DNA of 64,000 nucleotides from Triplophysa rosa (taxonomy: Eukaryota > Chordata > Actinopteri > Cypriniformes > Nemacheilidae): positions 24,227,191-24,291,190 of the forward strand of contig NC_079898.1 of assembly GCF_024868665.1 (NCBI RefSeq), in the 5' to 3' direction. The position numbers and the translations under genes were made by a program. Below are positions 36,541-50,063 of this stretch, piece after piece; positions within the stretch are counted from its first letter, which is position 1, and each line of letters opens with the position of its first letter. The notes beneath the pieces were generated by a model. The model did not search any database. It was not told the origin of the DNA and saw nothing but the letters and a program-made list of their open reading frames with translations.

Positions 36541-36769
36541 TTGCCTGTAAAATAAAAAATGTAAAGGACAAAAAACATCAGACATTGGTAATCTTTAGTT
36601 TCTGTTATATTATGGAACAAGGTTAACAAGTTTAGCTTAATTTCTGTCTGGTTTGTGATGAGTAAGGCCTGTTTGTCTGTATGATAAGGTCAATGTTTGC
36701 TTATAATGGTTTATTCACTCACTCTTCATTTATGATTATTCTTTTTTTAATAATCAAATTGAGATATGT

Positions 36770-37260
36770 TAGTTTATTAAAGTTCAGTTGGTTTGAGCGG
36801 CTAATGTTGATTTTAATTAGAATAGGTTAGCCCATGTGATCATGTTTTGGAGTTTGTGAGTTATCAGACATCACAAATCAATGGCGCTCCCGCTAGTTTA
36901 TTTATTTATAAATGTTCTCCCCATCTCATCATATTTAAAGCGTCTCACGTCTGAAATCTCATTTACACTCAAGCGCTGATGTGTCTTTCCTGAAGTGATA
37001 AAAGTAATTTCCATGTAGCGCGATCCCATGCTCCACTGTGTTTGCCTGTGTTCTCCAGTGAATAATACCATTTCCAATTCATTAGGCTGCACTTTTGTTT
37101 TAGAGGGTCTGCAAATTAAACAGGAAGGTGTTTTTCCTCCGCCTCTCGTTCTCTGTTTGTTTCTCACCCTCCTTTCTGCCGCGAGGACTCGGCGCGTGCG
37201 TGACTTCATCTCCAAATCTCTAATACAGGAGTCTCCCCAAGAGACCAAAAGCCACGCCGT
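36770..37260. other. Possible conserved non-coding element
   Basis: Unique sequence with TTGATTTTAATTAGAATAGG, CTCAAGCGCTGATGTGTCTT and CCAATTCATTAGGCTGCACT. Overlapping frames on both strands lack domains. The enhancer guess is unsupported by alignment. Confidence 0.25.
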
Positions 37261-37620
37261 CGCATCAAAGCAGCCTTGTGTCTGTGATTACTGTCACACT
37301 GTCAATTCGACATTATACAAAACAGATGCAAAAATTGTTCTAACACCCCTGATGTTTTTCAATGCAGGGAACCCTGTTGCCAATTTGAGAGCTGGATTTA
37401 GATTTTCTCTTTTTACACAACTTATTTGTGGCGCTGAGACAAGACTTTTGCACATAGGCTGAGATTTGGACAAACCTTTAACCTTAAGTATTAAACTTTG
37501 CAGTGTAATGTAACCATTGTCTTTTGTGCTACAGGCATGAATGGTACATCAAATTGTGTGGCTTGTTGAAAAGGTGCTAATATTCGATGCAATATATTCA
37601 GTCGGTTCACGTGGTCATTC

Positions 37621-37858
37621 ACACCCTTAAAAATAAAGGTGCTTTAAAAGGTTGTTCACAGCGATGCCATAGAAGAACCAATTTTTGTTCCACAAAGAAC
37701 CATTCAGCCAAAGGTTCTTTAAAGAACCATCTCTTTCTTACTTTCTTATAATCTGAAGAAGCTTTTGTGAAACAGAGAGGTTCTTCAGATGTTAAAGATT
37801 CTTTATGGAACCAAAAGTTTCTTCTTTGGCATCAAAGCACCTTTATTTTTAAGAGTGT
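37621..37858. mobile_element. MITE with 25-bp inverted ends (ACACYCTTAAAAATAAAGGT)
   Basis: The left ACACCCTTAAAAATAAAGGT and the right (inverted) ACACTCTTAAAAATAAAGGT differ by one base. The inner AGGTTCTTTAAAGAACC is a palindrome. A degraded relative is at 40765-40905. Confidence 0.8.
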
Positions 37859-38137
37859 ACTAATAAGCATAGAAAAAATAAATAAGACGCACAAATACTC
37901 TGTAAAATGTTCAATTTTTACACTACATTTACAGTGACACATTTATCTGTATAATCTAATCTGCTTGTAAAGTTATATTTACATATAATATGCATTTATT
38001 TATATATTATTATTCTGTGTTAGTGTTATTTGTATGCACCATGGGTCTGAGAGTAACGTAATTTCAATCCTCTATACTGTACATGTGGCAGAATTCGACT
38101 TTGACTTAACTGTCTGTCATACTGTCCTAAAGACTTC

Positions 38138-38581
38138 GGGCTGGTTTCACGGACAGGGATTAAGACTAGTCCTAGACTAAAATAAATATTAGAGCTGTCC
38201 AAAGTGATAACAACTTGCACAGACATATCTTAAAATACATCAGTGCCATTGTGTTGTCTCAAAATGCACACAAGTAATGTTTTTAGTGTGACTTGTTTGT
38301 TAAAATCACTTAAATTTCATAATTAAACTAAGGTCTAGTCCTGGTTTAAACTAATCCCTGGGATTAGTTTAAACCAGGACTAGGCCTTAGTTAAATCAGG
38401 ATATTTAAGTCATTTTTAAAAACATAATTTACAAAAAAACATTAATGGTGTACGTCTTGAGACAAAACAATCACACTTATATATTTTAAAATATGTCATT
38501 GCAAGTTGTTTTCGATCAAGAAACTTCTAACATTTAAGTAAGTCTGGGACTAAGATTAAACCCTGTCCGGGAAACCGCCCC
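38138..38581. mobile_element. Double, head-to-head MITE (GGGCTGGTTTCACGGACAGG ends)
   Basis: The ends are inverted: GGGCTGGTTTCACGGACAGG and, from the right, GGGGCGGTTTCCCGGACAGG. The centre has a near-perfect palindrome about 49 bases long (GTCCTGGTTTAAACTAATCC, one T, then the mirror) at 38335-38383. This is what two copies fused at their inner ends would give. Confidence 0.75.
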
Positions 38582-39602
38582 TATATGTTGTAATATCTGA
38601 TCTTGTGATCATACTAATTGTTATGTGTCGCTTTGCATGAAAGCACCTGCCAAATAATTACATATAAATATACTTCTATCCAGAGTCAGACACATTTTTA
38701 TGGAGTCACATTTATTAGGTCATCTCTGAAGTGCTTTATGTTCTGGTGTATTGTTTCAAAATAGCAGAAGTTGAATACCAATAGGGATCTCGGTCCCGGA
38801 GAGATAATGCAGTGCGAGGTCGAGGGTTCGAGTGAAGAGAAGCTCTCAGCCCCATCACATGACCTCTTAACAAGTAACCCCGCCTCATTCCCCGGCTGCT
38901 AATGGATTGACTTACTGACCCGCGTTTGGGTAAAGAGCCTGATAGCGTGGGTGTTCGTGTGCCAGGTGATAGCTCATATCTGTATTTAGATAAATCATTT
39001 TAAAAGGAACAACTTACATAAGAGCGACGCTTATATAGTGTTTAAAAAGGGTGAATTATGCACATGAACTTACAGTTTTTAAAGATGTTAATCATATCAA
39101 CACGGATGTGAATGTTATTATTTTGAGTGCCCCGGATTCAGTGGATGTTGTCATTTTTGTCTTTTCCCCAGGTGCTGTGCATTACATTTAAAAATGAAGA
39201 ACTCTCAATTTATAAGGAAAAACTCCAGATGTTCCTTTTTTTTCTTTTTCTAATCAAATTGCTTTAAACAAAACAAGTTTTATTGGGAACATTATTTTCA
39301 AAGAAAATTAGATGTTTCCCACATCCACAATTTCACTTTCTTGTTTTAATTTTGTGGTAATTAAAAAAGTTTGCATTTACACTTTTGGTCCAGTTTTGGT
39401 TTACTCTTGAAATCCAGTATTAAGGTCTGTTCATACCAAAAACAATACCAAAAAAAAACTATAGCTACATTAATGGATTTTAATTGGTTTTAAATGTTTT
39501 ATTACTTATTAGCCTGAAAAAAATCACTCTGAAAGCGATCCCAATTCATTTGTTCCTCTGTCTCAATATTGTTACAGTTCTTATTTTGGACTCTGCTCCA
39601 TT
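38582..39602. other. Intergenic sequence
   Basis: No gene. 38860-38960 is unique and GC-richer. The rest is AT-rich. Confidence 0.4.
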
Positions 39603-39975
39603 CTAAAAATAATTAATGTGGCTTAGTAAATATCACAAAAATAAACAGTTATATTAATTTAATAAAATCTACTAAAATCTTTTAATTTATTTTTTTAAAG
39701 TGGGACATATTAAAAAATTTATTAAAAATCCAACAGTTAATTTCTCGTATTAATGTATTATTTAATTTTTTTAATGAAAAAATAAGTATTTAATTAACCC
39801 ATTATATTTTTAATATACATTAAAATTCTTGGTGAATTCCAAAAGAAAACTTTGAGTTACTCAGATTAATTTCATTTGTACTTACATTTACACAATTTAA
39901 ACAGTATATTTCATTGATTTCACGGCTTTAAAATTTGTGTAAATTGTTTCACATAAAATAAACGAGTGTATTCCC
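39603..39975. mobile_element. Second copy of the ATGTGGCTTAGTAAATATCA MITE, uninterrupted
   Basis: It aligns by eye to 32463-32530 plus 33118-33385 and lacks the TTAA insertion, so it serves as the empty-site reference. Confidence 0.7.
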
Positions 39976-40379
39976 TATAATGCCTTTGTTATCTTTTTAT
40001 TTGTAGTAATCATAGTTCTTGTTCTTGTTGTGAACAGGTCCTACAAACATTTATTGCAAATGTCGCTGGCTCCTAAATGACAAACTGCTTGTTATTTTAA
40101 TCGATTTGGATAGGAGTGTCTGCTACATAATGAAACGTAATGAGAATGTTTAACCAAAGATGATGTTTGATTAGGGACAACTGCGTAAATATTTTGTAGT
40201 GGCGGAAACACATCAGAGCATCCCCAAACCGACAGAAATTGCTTTGACAAAAACCCTGTCGCGTTAAGAACGAAGCATAACTTGGAACATTCTAGGTTGC
40301 CTTCTCTCATTCCTTTCCCGAGAGGTCGGTTCTCCTCTGTAGAGCACAGTGGCCCGTCTTAATGTGCATGTCAGCCATG

Positions 40380-40560
40380 GAGTGCTTTAATGCTTTTGTT
40401 TTCAGAGGGGCTTGTCAAAGCTAACCAGAGCTCGGGAGTCTTGTTAGAAACCCAATTCCTCTTCAATTTAGGGCCTGGGCTCACCAGGGTCCGCCTAACC
40501 AGGCTCTGTTAGATGCATTTGTTGGTGAAATTGAGCTGCACGGAGGATTGCAGCGGGGCA
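40380..40560. other. Possible conserved non-coding element
   Basis: Unique GC-balanced sequence, for example GGGCCTGGGCTCACCAGGGT and GGCTCTGTTAGATGCATTTG. Not coding. No alignment available. Confidence 0.25.
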
Positions 40561-40764
40561 TTTAGAGGCGGCATGGGAATGAGCGAAAGTGTTTGAGATG
40601 CAAGTCAGGTCCGCCAAAGACTCGCAGGAGTAAATCTCTGTTAATAAAGTTCTGAGAGAAACCTGAGAGCGGTTCTCCTGCTCGAGCGAGCCGGAGGGAT
40701 CGAGAGAAACGTCTCTTTCGCTTCGAAGATGAACTTGGGTGAGATGAAAAGATTTGTTGGAAAA

Positions 40765-40905
40765 ATTCCACTTTGTAGTGGAAAATGGTTCTTTAGATTA
40801 TAAAAAGTAGGAAAGAAATGGTATGGTTCTTTGGGGAACCAAAAATGGTTCTTCTATGGCATCACTTTGAGGAACCTTTCGATGCACCGTTTTTTTAATA
40901 GTGTA
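40765..40905. mobile_element. Degraded copy of the 37621-37858 MITE
   Basis: It carries GGTTCTTTGGGGAACC, ATGGTTCTTCTATGGCATCA and a decayed end TTTTTTTAATAGTGTA. Confidence 0.55.
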
Positions 40906-41476
40906 CTTGAACATACAGTACATACTTTTACAACACTTCATTACGCAAAAGAAAACAGCACAACAAAACATGTTCTGTGATTTACAGAGAAGTACAATTT
41001 AATACTGAGCGATGCTCAAGACCGCATCGTCAAATAGTGAGATAATGACACTTTCATCAACCTGAAGTAAATTACATTCAATTTGTCTTTTAAACACAGC
41101 ATTGTCATTTAAAAACCACACGGATTTGTGGACACTGAGGTTTGCAGACATTCCATCTACAGGTTGTTATAAGGGAATTAACGGCTGGATGAGTTTCAAG
41201 GACGTAATGATTGAAAAATGAGTTGAAATGTAGGTCTCTCCTCTCGAGTAAAGAGTATTTTTCAGTTTCTCAGTATTTATTCAGATACATTTATTATTGC
41301 AACGTTTTGAAGTTGAGTTTTTGTGCCGTCAGGGGAACAGAATCGAATTGGAAGAATAACAGTTGGCTGTCAAACAGGAAACATTTTTTCATTTTCTCTT
41401 CAAATTCATTTCTATAGCGCTCTTCACAACATTGTGCATTGTTGTAACTTGCAAAGCAGCTTATAGAAAATACATA

Positions 41477-42022
41477 TGTGACCCTGTACCACAAAACCAA
41501 TCGTAAGTGGCACGGGTATATTTGATTTTTCATTTATGCCAAAAATCAGTAAAGATCCTGTTCCATGATGATATTTTGGAAATTTCTTACCGTAAAAACA
41601 TTAAAACTATTTTTGTGAGTGGATGCAGCAAAATCGCGAACAAAAATGGCTGGAAACACGCCTACAAACTTCACTCACTGCCGCTCTTTGGGAATGACCC
41701 ACTCAAGTTTGGTATATATGTAAAGCTTAGAATTTCAGTATTCAGGTTCATCTACACTCCACAACGTCATTACAGCTGTAAGCCAATAAAGAGTGTTTAA
41801 ACAAACCTGTTTCTTCTTAGCAACGGCCTGCTACAGCGCCTCTGATGGACAACTTCAACTACTACCATTTTATCAATATTTTGATTTTTTGCACCCTCAG
41901 ATTACAGATATTGTCCTATCCAAACAAACCATACATCAATGGAAAGCTTATTTATTCAACTTTTAGATAATGTATAATTTACAAAAAATTGACCTTCATG
42001 ACTGGTTTGTGGTCCAGGGTCC
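41477..42022. mobile_element. MITE with GTGACCCTGTACCACAAAAC ends
   Basis: The left GTGACCCTGTACCACAAAAC then CAATCGTAAG is inverted at the right as CATGACTGGTTTGTGGTCCA then GGGTCC. The interior is non-coding. A common fish family; name not certain. Confidence 0.75.
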
Positions 42023-42072
42023 AGAGACAAAAGAAAAACAGCAAAGAAACAAGGAAAAGAAATAGAACATTT

Positions 42073-42266
42073 CTGAAATATTTTGAGAAATGTGTTTTTG
42101 TGTCCATACAATGGAAGTCAAGGGGTATCAGTGTTGTTTGGTTACCAACATTCTTCACAATATCTTCTGTTGTGTTCTACATAAGAAAGAAGGTCATTCA
42201 TGTTTGGAATGACTTGAGGGTGAGTATATGATGAATTTTCTTTTTTGGGTGGTCTGTCCCTTTTAG
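42073..42266. mobile_element. Partial Angel-like MITE
   Basis: The right arm is nearly complete: CAACATTCTTCACAATATCT, then GAATGACTTGAGGGTGAGTA, then GGTCTGTCCCTTTTAG. The left terminal part is missing. Confidence 0.7.
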
Positions 42267-43504
42267 GAGGTATGTGTGGAGTCCTCAGACAAATAGAGCA
42301 ATTTTCCAAAAAAGCCACAGAGTTTATAATCTTCAGTAAGTCAACCTGTGACTGGTTTACAAAATAAACTGCACATTAACTGAAATAGGTTGGTTGAAAA
42401 CAAACCATCAGGTTTGAATAAACAAGTGATTTGAGTAATTAGTTTTTTAATATAATAATATTGTTTTTTCAATACTCTACCATGGCTCTAAATGGAATTG
42501 GTCTGGTGGTTTCCAGGGTGACTTGACAGATTAGCATGGAAATGAAGGAATCAGTCATTAGCTAATTTACGTGTGACAGCTGGATGTTGTTTTGGGGGCG
42601 TGAGCTGTAATTTGAACGTTTCTCTGGCTGATCTAAATGAGACGTGATTGTGTTGAGGTTCAGTCGTCGGTTTCCCAGCACTTTAATAACCAGCTCTGAA
42701 ATGTTGTATCCACTGAGGTGTATCGACTCTTCTTTGGTTTCTTCACAGCCTTGATGCAGCATAGCAACCAGCAATTAAACTCCTCGATTGGAATTCTGTC
42801 AAGGGTAACAAAATGAGCACAATATCTATTTTACTTCTTTTCTTAGTGACAAGACATAATATTTTGAGTGGGCAACTCCTTCTGTCATGACAGGTATTAA
42901 GAGTCTGAGCATGATATCTTACAATAAACTTACGCGATCGTATGTCAGTGAAGGAATGGATGATGAGGGCACGTGGGTGGGGGGCAGGAGGGGTAAAAGA
43001 GGCAGAATCAAGGAACAAATGAGTGTCCAAGTGTGAGAGATAATATAAAAACAATACAAAAACTTGCAATGAACAGCAATGAAACAAAATTTCATTTTTT
43101 ATTCTTTAGATGTTGTGCTTTTATAGCTTTGAAAACTATTGCCCAGAAATTAAACTTCATTCACTCTTTGTTCCAAATTTCTATAATGTCATTCTATCGC
43201 TGTAAAAACTTAAAAATGGTCTCATAACAAAGGTAAAAAAGTTACTTGAACAAAGATTTTTTTTTAATCAAACAAGGAATCCATTTATGTGTATTGTATA
43301 AGATTTGTCTAAAATTGTTGCTAATAACATGTATTTTGTTTACAGGACTTATAATATAGACTTAAAAACTTGTATTAAAGTTTTTGTCACAAAAGTTTTT
43401 CCAACTTGCCAAACTGTGTAACCTGAACAAACAAAAAGTTCCCAGCATGCATTGTGGCATGTTCAATATGTTTTTTTCACAAGTTTCTTAAAACATACAA
43501 CTGG
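42267..43504. other. Intergenic sequence
   Basis: No gene seen. The minus frame 42743-43087 has no domain. Confidence 0.4.
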
Positions 43505-44852
43505 CAAGAGCCGCCTCTAACTCATCTGTACTTATCCTTCTAGATCTACAGTATCTGCTGCCTTTGACACCGTTAACCACCACATACTCCTGTCGACCCT
43601 CAAGGCTATGGATGTCTCTGGAGTGGTGCTACAATGGTTCAGGTCTTACCTCACAGGTAGGTCATTTAGAGTATCCTGGAGAGGTGAGGTCTCTGATTCC
43701 CAACATCTGGACACAGGGGTGCCTCATGGCTCAGTGCTTGGTCCGTTGCTATTTTCTATATACATGACATCCCTAGGCTCTGTCGTTCGGAAGCATGGCT
43801 TTTCCTATCACTGCTATGCGGATGATACACAACTCCACCTGTCATTTCAGCCTGGCGATCCGACTGTTTCTGCACGCATTTTAGCATGCCTAGCCGACAT
43901 TTTGCTCTGGATGAACGACCATCACCTGCAGCTGAACCTTGCAAAAACAGAACTGCTTTTAATCCCGGCCGACACAAAGACTCATCACAACTCCATTCAA
44001 CTGGGCTCATCAACCATCACATCTTCCAGAACGGCCAGAAACCTGGGAGTGGTGATTGACAATCAGCTTAACTTCACTGATCAGGTTGTCAGCACCACCC
44101 GGTCCTGTAGATTCATCCTCTACAATATTAGGAAAATTAGACCTTTCGTATCTGAGCATGCTACGCAAGTCCTAGTCCAGGCTCTTGTTCTGTCCAGACT
44201 GGACTACTGCAATGTGCTACTGGCTGGATTTCCAGCTTGCACAACCAAACCTCTACAGATGATCCAGAATGCAGCGGCAAGAGTGGTCTTCAATGAACCG
44301 AAGAGAGCACACATCACTCCTCTCTCCACTAAGTTACATTGGCTCCCTATAGTCGCTCGAATCAAATTCAAGACTCTGCTCCTGGCCTACAAGACCACCA
44401 CTGATTTGGCACCCCCTTACCTTCACTCGCTAATGCAGACTTATATACCCGCCAGATCCCTATGCTCTGCAAACGAACGACGTCTTGTGGTGCCATCCCA
44501 AAAAGGTAAAAAATCTCTCTCACGTACCTTCTCGGGATCGGTTCCACATTTATGGAATGATCTGCCCGCTGCTACAATATTAGCAGATTCTGTGGCCATC
44601 TTTAAGAACCGTCTGAAAACACATCTCTTCCGTCAACACCTGACTGATCAGTTCTGACTTCTATCTCTTTTCTACTCTTTCAAAAAAAAAAAAACTTTTC
44701 TCTGTATACTGTGGTAGACTATATGAGACCAGTTTTCTTTATTGCACTTATGCTTTTTGTTGTCCTTATGTTGTTCCAATTGCTTCCATTGTTTCCCTCA
44801 TCTGTAAGTCGCTTTGGATAAAAGCGTCTGCGAAATGACTAAATGTAAATGT
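43505..44852 (+). mobile_element. L2-like LINE, 5'-truncated, 3' end complete
   Basis: Reverse transcriptase coding sequence is followed by a 3' UTR ending GTCGCTTTGGATAAAAGCGT then CTGCGAAATGACTAAATGTA at 44806-44852. It is the same family group as the 17551-18790 copy but better preserved. The 5' end stops just before RT motif A. Confidence 0.85.
43554..44657 (+). pseudogene. L2-like reverse transcriptase, C-terminal two thirds, open frame
   Basis: The frame starts within motif A (SAAFDTVNHHILLSTL; a small indel separates it from the preceding DL). It continues without a stop through [12 protein letters not shown], motif [17 protein letters not shown] (the usual Gln is His), catalytic YADDTQ (intact), LNLAKTELLLIP, NLGVVIDNQLNF, SRLDYCNVLLAGFP, LHWLPIVARIKFKTLLL and the terminal VPHLWNDLPAATI. 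It ends in a natural TGA at 44655. The endonuclease and first third of the polymerase are missing, so it cannot act alone, but its open 368-codon frame points to a fairly recent insertion. Confidence 0.85.
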
Positions 44853-45924
44853 TTTTGCAGACTTTTTTATACTGTTGTTGATGATGTTGTTGTTGTCACC
44901 ACCATGATCAAGGTTTGTGTGTTCAGTGTTGAAGTGCATGATCTTGCTATCACTAAAGGTTTCTTCAACACACACTTTTTGAGCAGTTACTTGACCAATG
45001 TTCTGGTTTGTATATAACATAATAAAAACAATGTGAGAAAATTAAATAAGAATGTAATCTCCTGAGTTGGCTGGACTTTAAAACATGGTTGAGTAAACTT
45101 AAAAATATTCTAGTTGCCTAGTAAATTAAGTTGGTTAAACAAATTGTACTTTTTAAAAATTTAGTGAATTTAGTATGGATAACCTATACTTGCTCAAAGG
45201 TGAAGTGAAAAAGAAAAAACTATTGGTTTATTTTGTGCACGCTTAAATTTTTTACAGTGTACATAAGCAATTATTGAGAGTCTTTATCATGCATTTTACT
45301 TAAAATTACATAGCATATCATAGTAGGCCATATAATAATATCTGTCCAGTTTTATTCTCATCACTGTGACTAGGCAGCCCACGTTCCTGCAGTTTGGATT
45401 CAATGATCTTTTTGGACTGAGAAGTAAAGTTCTGAAATTGAAGTATGATTGAAGTAACTCTTTCAAAACACTAAGAATATTTGATTCCTCAAGTGGTTGT
45501 TTCTTTTAAAATTCCTCAGATTTGTAAAAAAATAAACATACTGTAAATCACATAGTTCATTTGGTCTTACAAGAATTTAATGAGACTTTATGATTGCAGA
45601 AACAAAATCTTATTCAAGACGCAAGGATACAAAAATGTGTATGCTACATATGGATTTTACTAAGCCATGTGTGAAGAGTAAATCTGTATTTCCTCAATAA
45701 TGATTTTCCTTTGCTAAGTACTCATGGTGTCAATGTGAATTTTTTCACAAGGTTGCCTGCTTTTGCTAAACAGATGCTTTCAAACATCAGATTTTTTCAT
45801 GCTGTAACAATGTTGTGTGTTGCTCGTAACTGTATAATAATCTCAATGCGAGCGGTTTCAAGCGAGCAAAGCTTTAGGAAATGCAACATGCTCCAGACAA
45901 CAAAACAAAAAGAAGATATTTTAA
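44853..45924. other. Intergenic sequence
   Basis: No gene. 45080-45260 contains weak TTAAGTTGGTTAAAC-type repeat motifs. Confidence 0.4.
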
Positions 45925-46451
45925 TGGTTATTTATTTATACATCTTGGAGTCATATTTCAAATATATTTTTCCTCTAAAATAGTTCATTACATGACAGAG
46001 AATATACAACATCTAGCACTACAAGCTTCTCTCTCACTTGTGCACCAGTATCTAAAAACAAACAAACAAACAAATATACATACAAAGAAAAGAACACAAA
46101 GTCTTTCTCTCTGGTCTGAACGCTTTGCATACAACAACAGAGATGCTCACAGCTCCACTGCCCACTACTAGAATTCTCCATTCAACATACAGAGACATTC
46201 TTCAACAGTGAGATGAATGCATGTGTTTGTCAATGTGTGTTGGTGACTTTCACGGATAAACTTCAGGTCGGAGCAAGGAATCATGTGGTATTATTACATT
46301 ATTATCTCATGAAACCTGTCCAGAACATGTCATATTTCACCCCATTTCAAGAACCACAAATTAGAAACTAGATTTTGCTAAAGAAAATTCAAGCTCATTT
46401 TGAACATAATGCAAAACATATCCAATTTATACTACTGCGATGTAAAAAATA

Positions 46452-46742
46452 TAGAGATGCACCAATAGTAAATTTCTCCACTGACAGCCGATTATTCAGT
46501 GTGATATCTGCCGATACCGAATCTGAAGATTAAATGAATCTTTCTTAACATTCTAAATGTTATTCATATAATGCATTTTAATATTCAACATCAAACTTGT
46601 GATGTTTCTTAACATTTTCTACAGTATATACAGGACATAACGTCCCTGAACATCGGCTGTTTTTTAACTATCGGTCGATAGCCGATAGTGTCGAAAAATG
46701 CAACCAGTACCGATTACTGGTCCATATATTGGTGCATCTCTA
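46452..46742. mobile_element. hAT-like MITE (TAGAGATGCACCAATA ends)
   Basis: The ends TAGAGATGCACCAATAG and ATATTGGTGCATCTCTA are 16-bp inverted repeats of the hAT style. The flanking 8-mers AAAAAATA (left) and AAAAAACA (right) match at seven of eight positions, as an 8-bp target duplication should. The interior has CGATTATTC and ACCGATTACTGG motifs and no gene. Confidence 0.8.
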
Positions 46743-48388
46743 AAAAAACATTAAAGCAGAGTAATGAGAATGACCATTGAGAATTACACAACATACTAAA
46801 ATGCCTGAATACATTAAAGTGATGATATATTAAATGTGCTTGTTATTAAAAGAAGCCATAAAAAAATCTGTAGTAAAATCTTTAAAAAAGCTTCACTTTC
46901 TTTACGTCAAACAATTTCTGTAGTTTTTAGGGTGAAATGTGACTTGGACATTTTCATGAGATTCACTCATACAGTATACTGTCAACAAATAAGACAAGTA
47001 CATTAACCATGGGCATCTACATTGAACTTTCATAAACACTTCACGCTACATGTGTCATGTTTCCTTCTCCATTCTCCATTCATACTTGTGGACATGAACC
47101 TGATTACAAAACATTTGGTGAGTAAAAACATTTAATAAGGGACCATGTAAAACAAAATGTGTCAAACATCATAACAAAAAATGAAATGATAATAACGTCA
47201 GCTATCATTGAACCGTGATCTGTCTAATAAACACTAATGCCACATTTAATGTACTGCAATGAGACCTTCATTTACATTCATCGCCTCATCATCAAGAGCT
47301 TTTTATCATAATTTTGTGTTGATCCTGCCATCCAAAATGAAAGTATATAGCGCTTAATGTTACCGTCCGAATTAAACAATCAGAAATGTGTGGAGTGCAA
47401 AACAGAAGACCAACACAAAGGTTGTAGAGATCATGAGCAATAACCATGTGTCACCAAACACACATTAAAATGTAAAACAAAAAAACATCTGGAATACATA
47501 ATGTACATTATCCTGCAACATAAAACGTCACAACCTCATATTCATTTATTCACCGTCATCGTCTTTCTTGCGTTAAATCTAATCGTCTGTGTCCTGCATT
47601 AGGATGGATTATAAATAATAGCAGATTACATGACATGTAATGAAGGCATTGTGCAAGAATTCTGGGCGTTTATGGTAACATACACCGGAACAGTATTACA
47701 GCCGTGGGAGTGTTTTTTTCCTCTGTAAAAGAACCTGGATTGTGGTTGAATTCATTCCAGGCTCTGGACCTGTTAACCATGGAAATACCTGAGGAGCGAG
47801 TCTATGATAATCTCTTCAACAGTGATAGACGTACGCCACATTACTCCGTAGGTTAAATATGAACTGGTTAAATATGAATGTGAGCGAATTTTACAAGCCA
47901 AGAGAAATTATTTTGCACGTTTTATGTTTGTAAACAGACTTACCTTAAAGCTTTACTGGGGATGGAGCTACTTAGCGTGAGTTATACTAGAACAAAGCAA
48001 TTGAAATATATATTTATATAGTGTAGAAGATTGCACGAGAACATCAAAGCTTACGCAAATTTTATAAAGGACACTCAACCAGAGGCACAAATGGTTCCTT
48101 CCATTCTTATGCAATCAGTATTTACTATAATTTTGTGTCTTCATCCTTCACACAATTCTGTATTGATGATAGATATGATGAAGCGGAGGAAATCGCTAAC
48201 TTTCAAAGAGAATCAAACACACACCCTTAAATGTCGGGCATCACATATTGCTACTAAATTGTAACAATGTGCTTCAATGGTATTGTCTGTGATGATGTTT
48301 TGAAAAGTAGCCTATGGCTAAATTTGTCAAATCACTCATAACTTTATATTGCATCTGAATCTTAAACTGTTGGCATCCGCATTTTACG

Positions 48389-48822
48389 CTGCGTTCCATT
48401 CAAAGTCGGATGATGTACGTTCCTACTTTATATCTCCTGCGCTTGACGTTAAAGTCAGTCAGAAGATGATGTACAGTATAATGAAGGTGTTTGATTCTCA
48501 ACAAAAACATCTAAGAGAATAAACAACGCTGTATGATGGTGTACAATTATCAACAGCAAAAATCACTTATGTTTTGATATTCATGTACTTTTACTTAAAA
48601 CATAACATAAATGTTTATGAATTTGAATTTCATTCTTTAACGATTTCGATTAATTTCATTAACTTTGTAAATGTACCTGGTTATCACCATGTTTGCATGA
48701 TGTCACCTTGGCAAGCTGTGGATTTCTGCTGGAGTTTCCAGGTTGGAAGCCCAATGCACTTTTTTCAAGTAGGAAGCTAAAAAAATTGTTAAAAAAATTC
48801 CCAGTTGAATAGAACGCAACGT
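48389..48822. mobile_element. MITE with TGCGTTCCATTCAA ends
   Basis: The left GCTGCGTTCCATTCAAAGTC is inverted at the right as CAGTTGAATAGAACGCAACG. It is related in its ends to 16250-17200. It lies in the presumed 3' UTR or just beyond. Confidence 0.65.
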
Positions 48823-50063
48823 TATCGAAGATGCTTTAACACGATCGCTTTTGTGCCCAAACTCTTTTCACGTCAACACAATTTGTTGTCATGTCAAATC
48901 CTCCAAACCAGAATATGAAGTTTGTCGATGGCTCTCCGTGAAAAGCTTGCAAACATGCGATTTCTCTCTAATGCTACACAAAACTCCATTCTTGATCATC
49001 AATGCCAAGTGCTGTCTGACTACCCAGAGGTGTCCGTCTTTTAATCCTGATGGAGTCCATGTGCCCATATCAATGAAGAAGAGAACATTCCACACCTAGT
49101 CAGAGGTATGGACCTATTGCTAAATGAGAAGACCCACACAGTGAGTCGACACTCTCCCGGCAGTTTGATTGAAGCTCGAAGTGATCATTCTCACAGTTTC
49201 TTCAGGTGCTTTATGTATGTTGTCGATTGATGGAACGGATGTCAGTCTGTTTCAAAGTTCCCATTGTGTCATTTTGGGAACCACCTTGTCTTGGGGAGAT
49301 CGGCGATGCAGCAGTGGCACGGTTTCTTTAAACAAAGCCAAAGGACATGAAGTGATACAGCAAATCCAGACCGACAAAATACCACATAAAGGAACCGAAA
49401 TTACTACAAAAAAGATATAAATTTGTGCTTCATTAGTTTCACATTGTCATAGTCCCAGAAACTGGAGGCCAGTTGGGCTTTTGCACCTTGATGCTTATTT
49501 AACATTTCACATACATGTGAATGTACAGATACGGTTCCAATTGTCAGTATCAACAAACTTCGTGACCATGTTTTGTATCTTCCAACTCGGCTTATTCCCC
49601 AGAAATCACATCTCCATGCACTTCAGTCTGAGGAAAGAGTAGCTCATTTGGAAAAAAGGGCGTTCTTGTGTCTGTTCTTCCTGTAAGCCCTCCATCATCT
49701 TTGGTAACAGAGTTGACACTTTGGCGAGTCAGATACATACACGAGGGACACGGGGGTGAAGTCAGTGGAAAGATGTAAATGTTTGACATTAACTGAGATT
49801 ATGCTTTTATAAAACATACATCAGCCGTGCTCACAGGAACAACTGGACATAAAGATCAAGTGAATTCAATGAAAACTAAAGTTTCATAAAGCACACGTGT
49901 ATGGTAACAGAAGGGACGTGAGGATAAGCGACAGCATGGGAAACACAGGAGGAAATGAGGATGAGGAAGGCAGCAGCAGGAAGCGTGGTCACGTGTTGGG
50001 GCAGTTCTTATTGCTGCCACAGGGGGCGTCCTACGCAGGCGTATCTGTGCGGGGGTCTCGGTA

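Larger units (their letters stand above)
45925..50063 (-). other. 3' UTR of the MDGA-like gene plus downstream sequence
   Basis: The terminal coding exon ends at 50064, so the untranslated region must begin here and run leftwards. Minus-strand AATAAA signals lie near 47545 (GGTGAATAAATG) and 45925-45935 (TATAAATAAATAAC), and either could end the transcript. Apart from two MITEs the stretch is low in repeats, consistent with a long UTR. The actual end cannot be decided from sequence alone. Confidence 0.45.
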
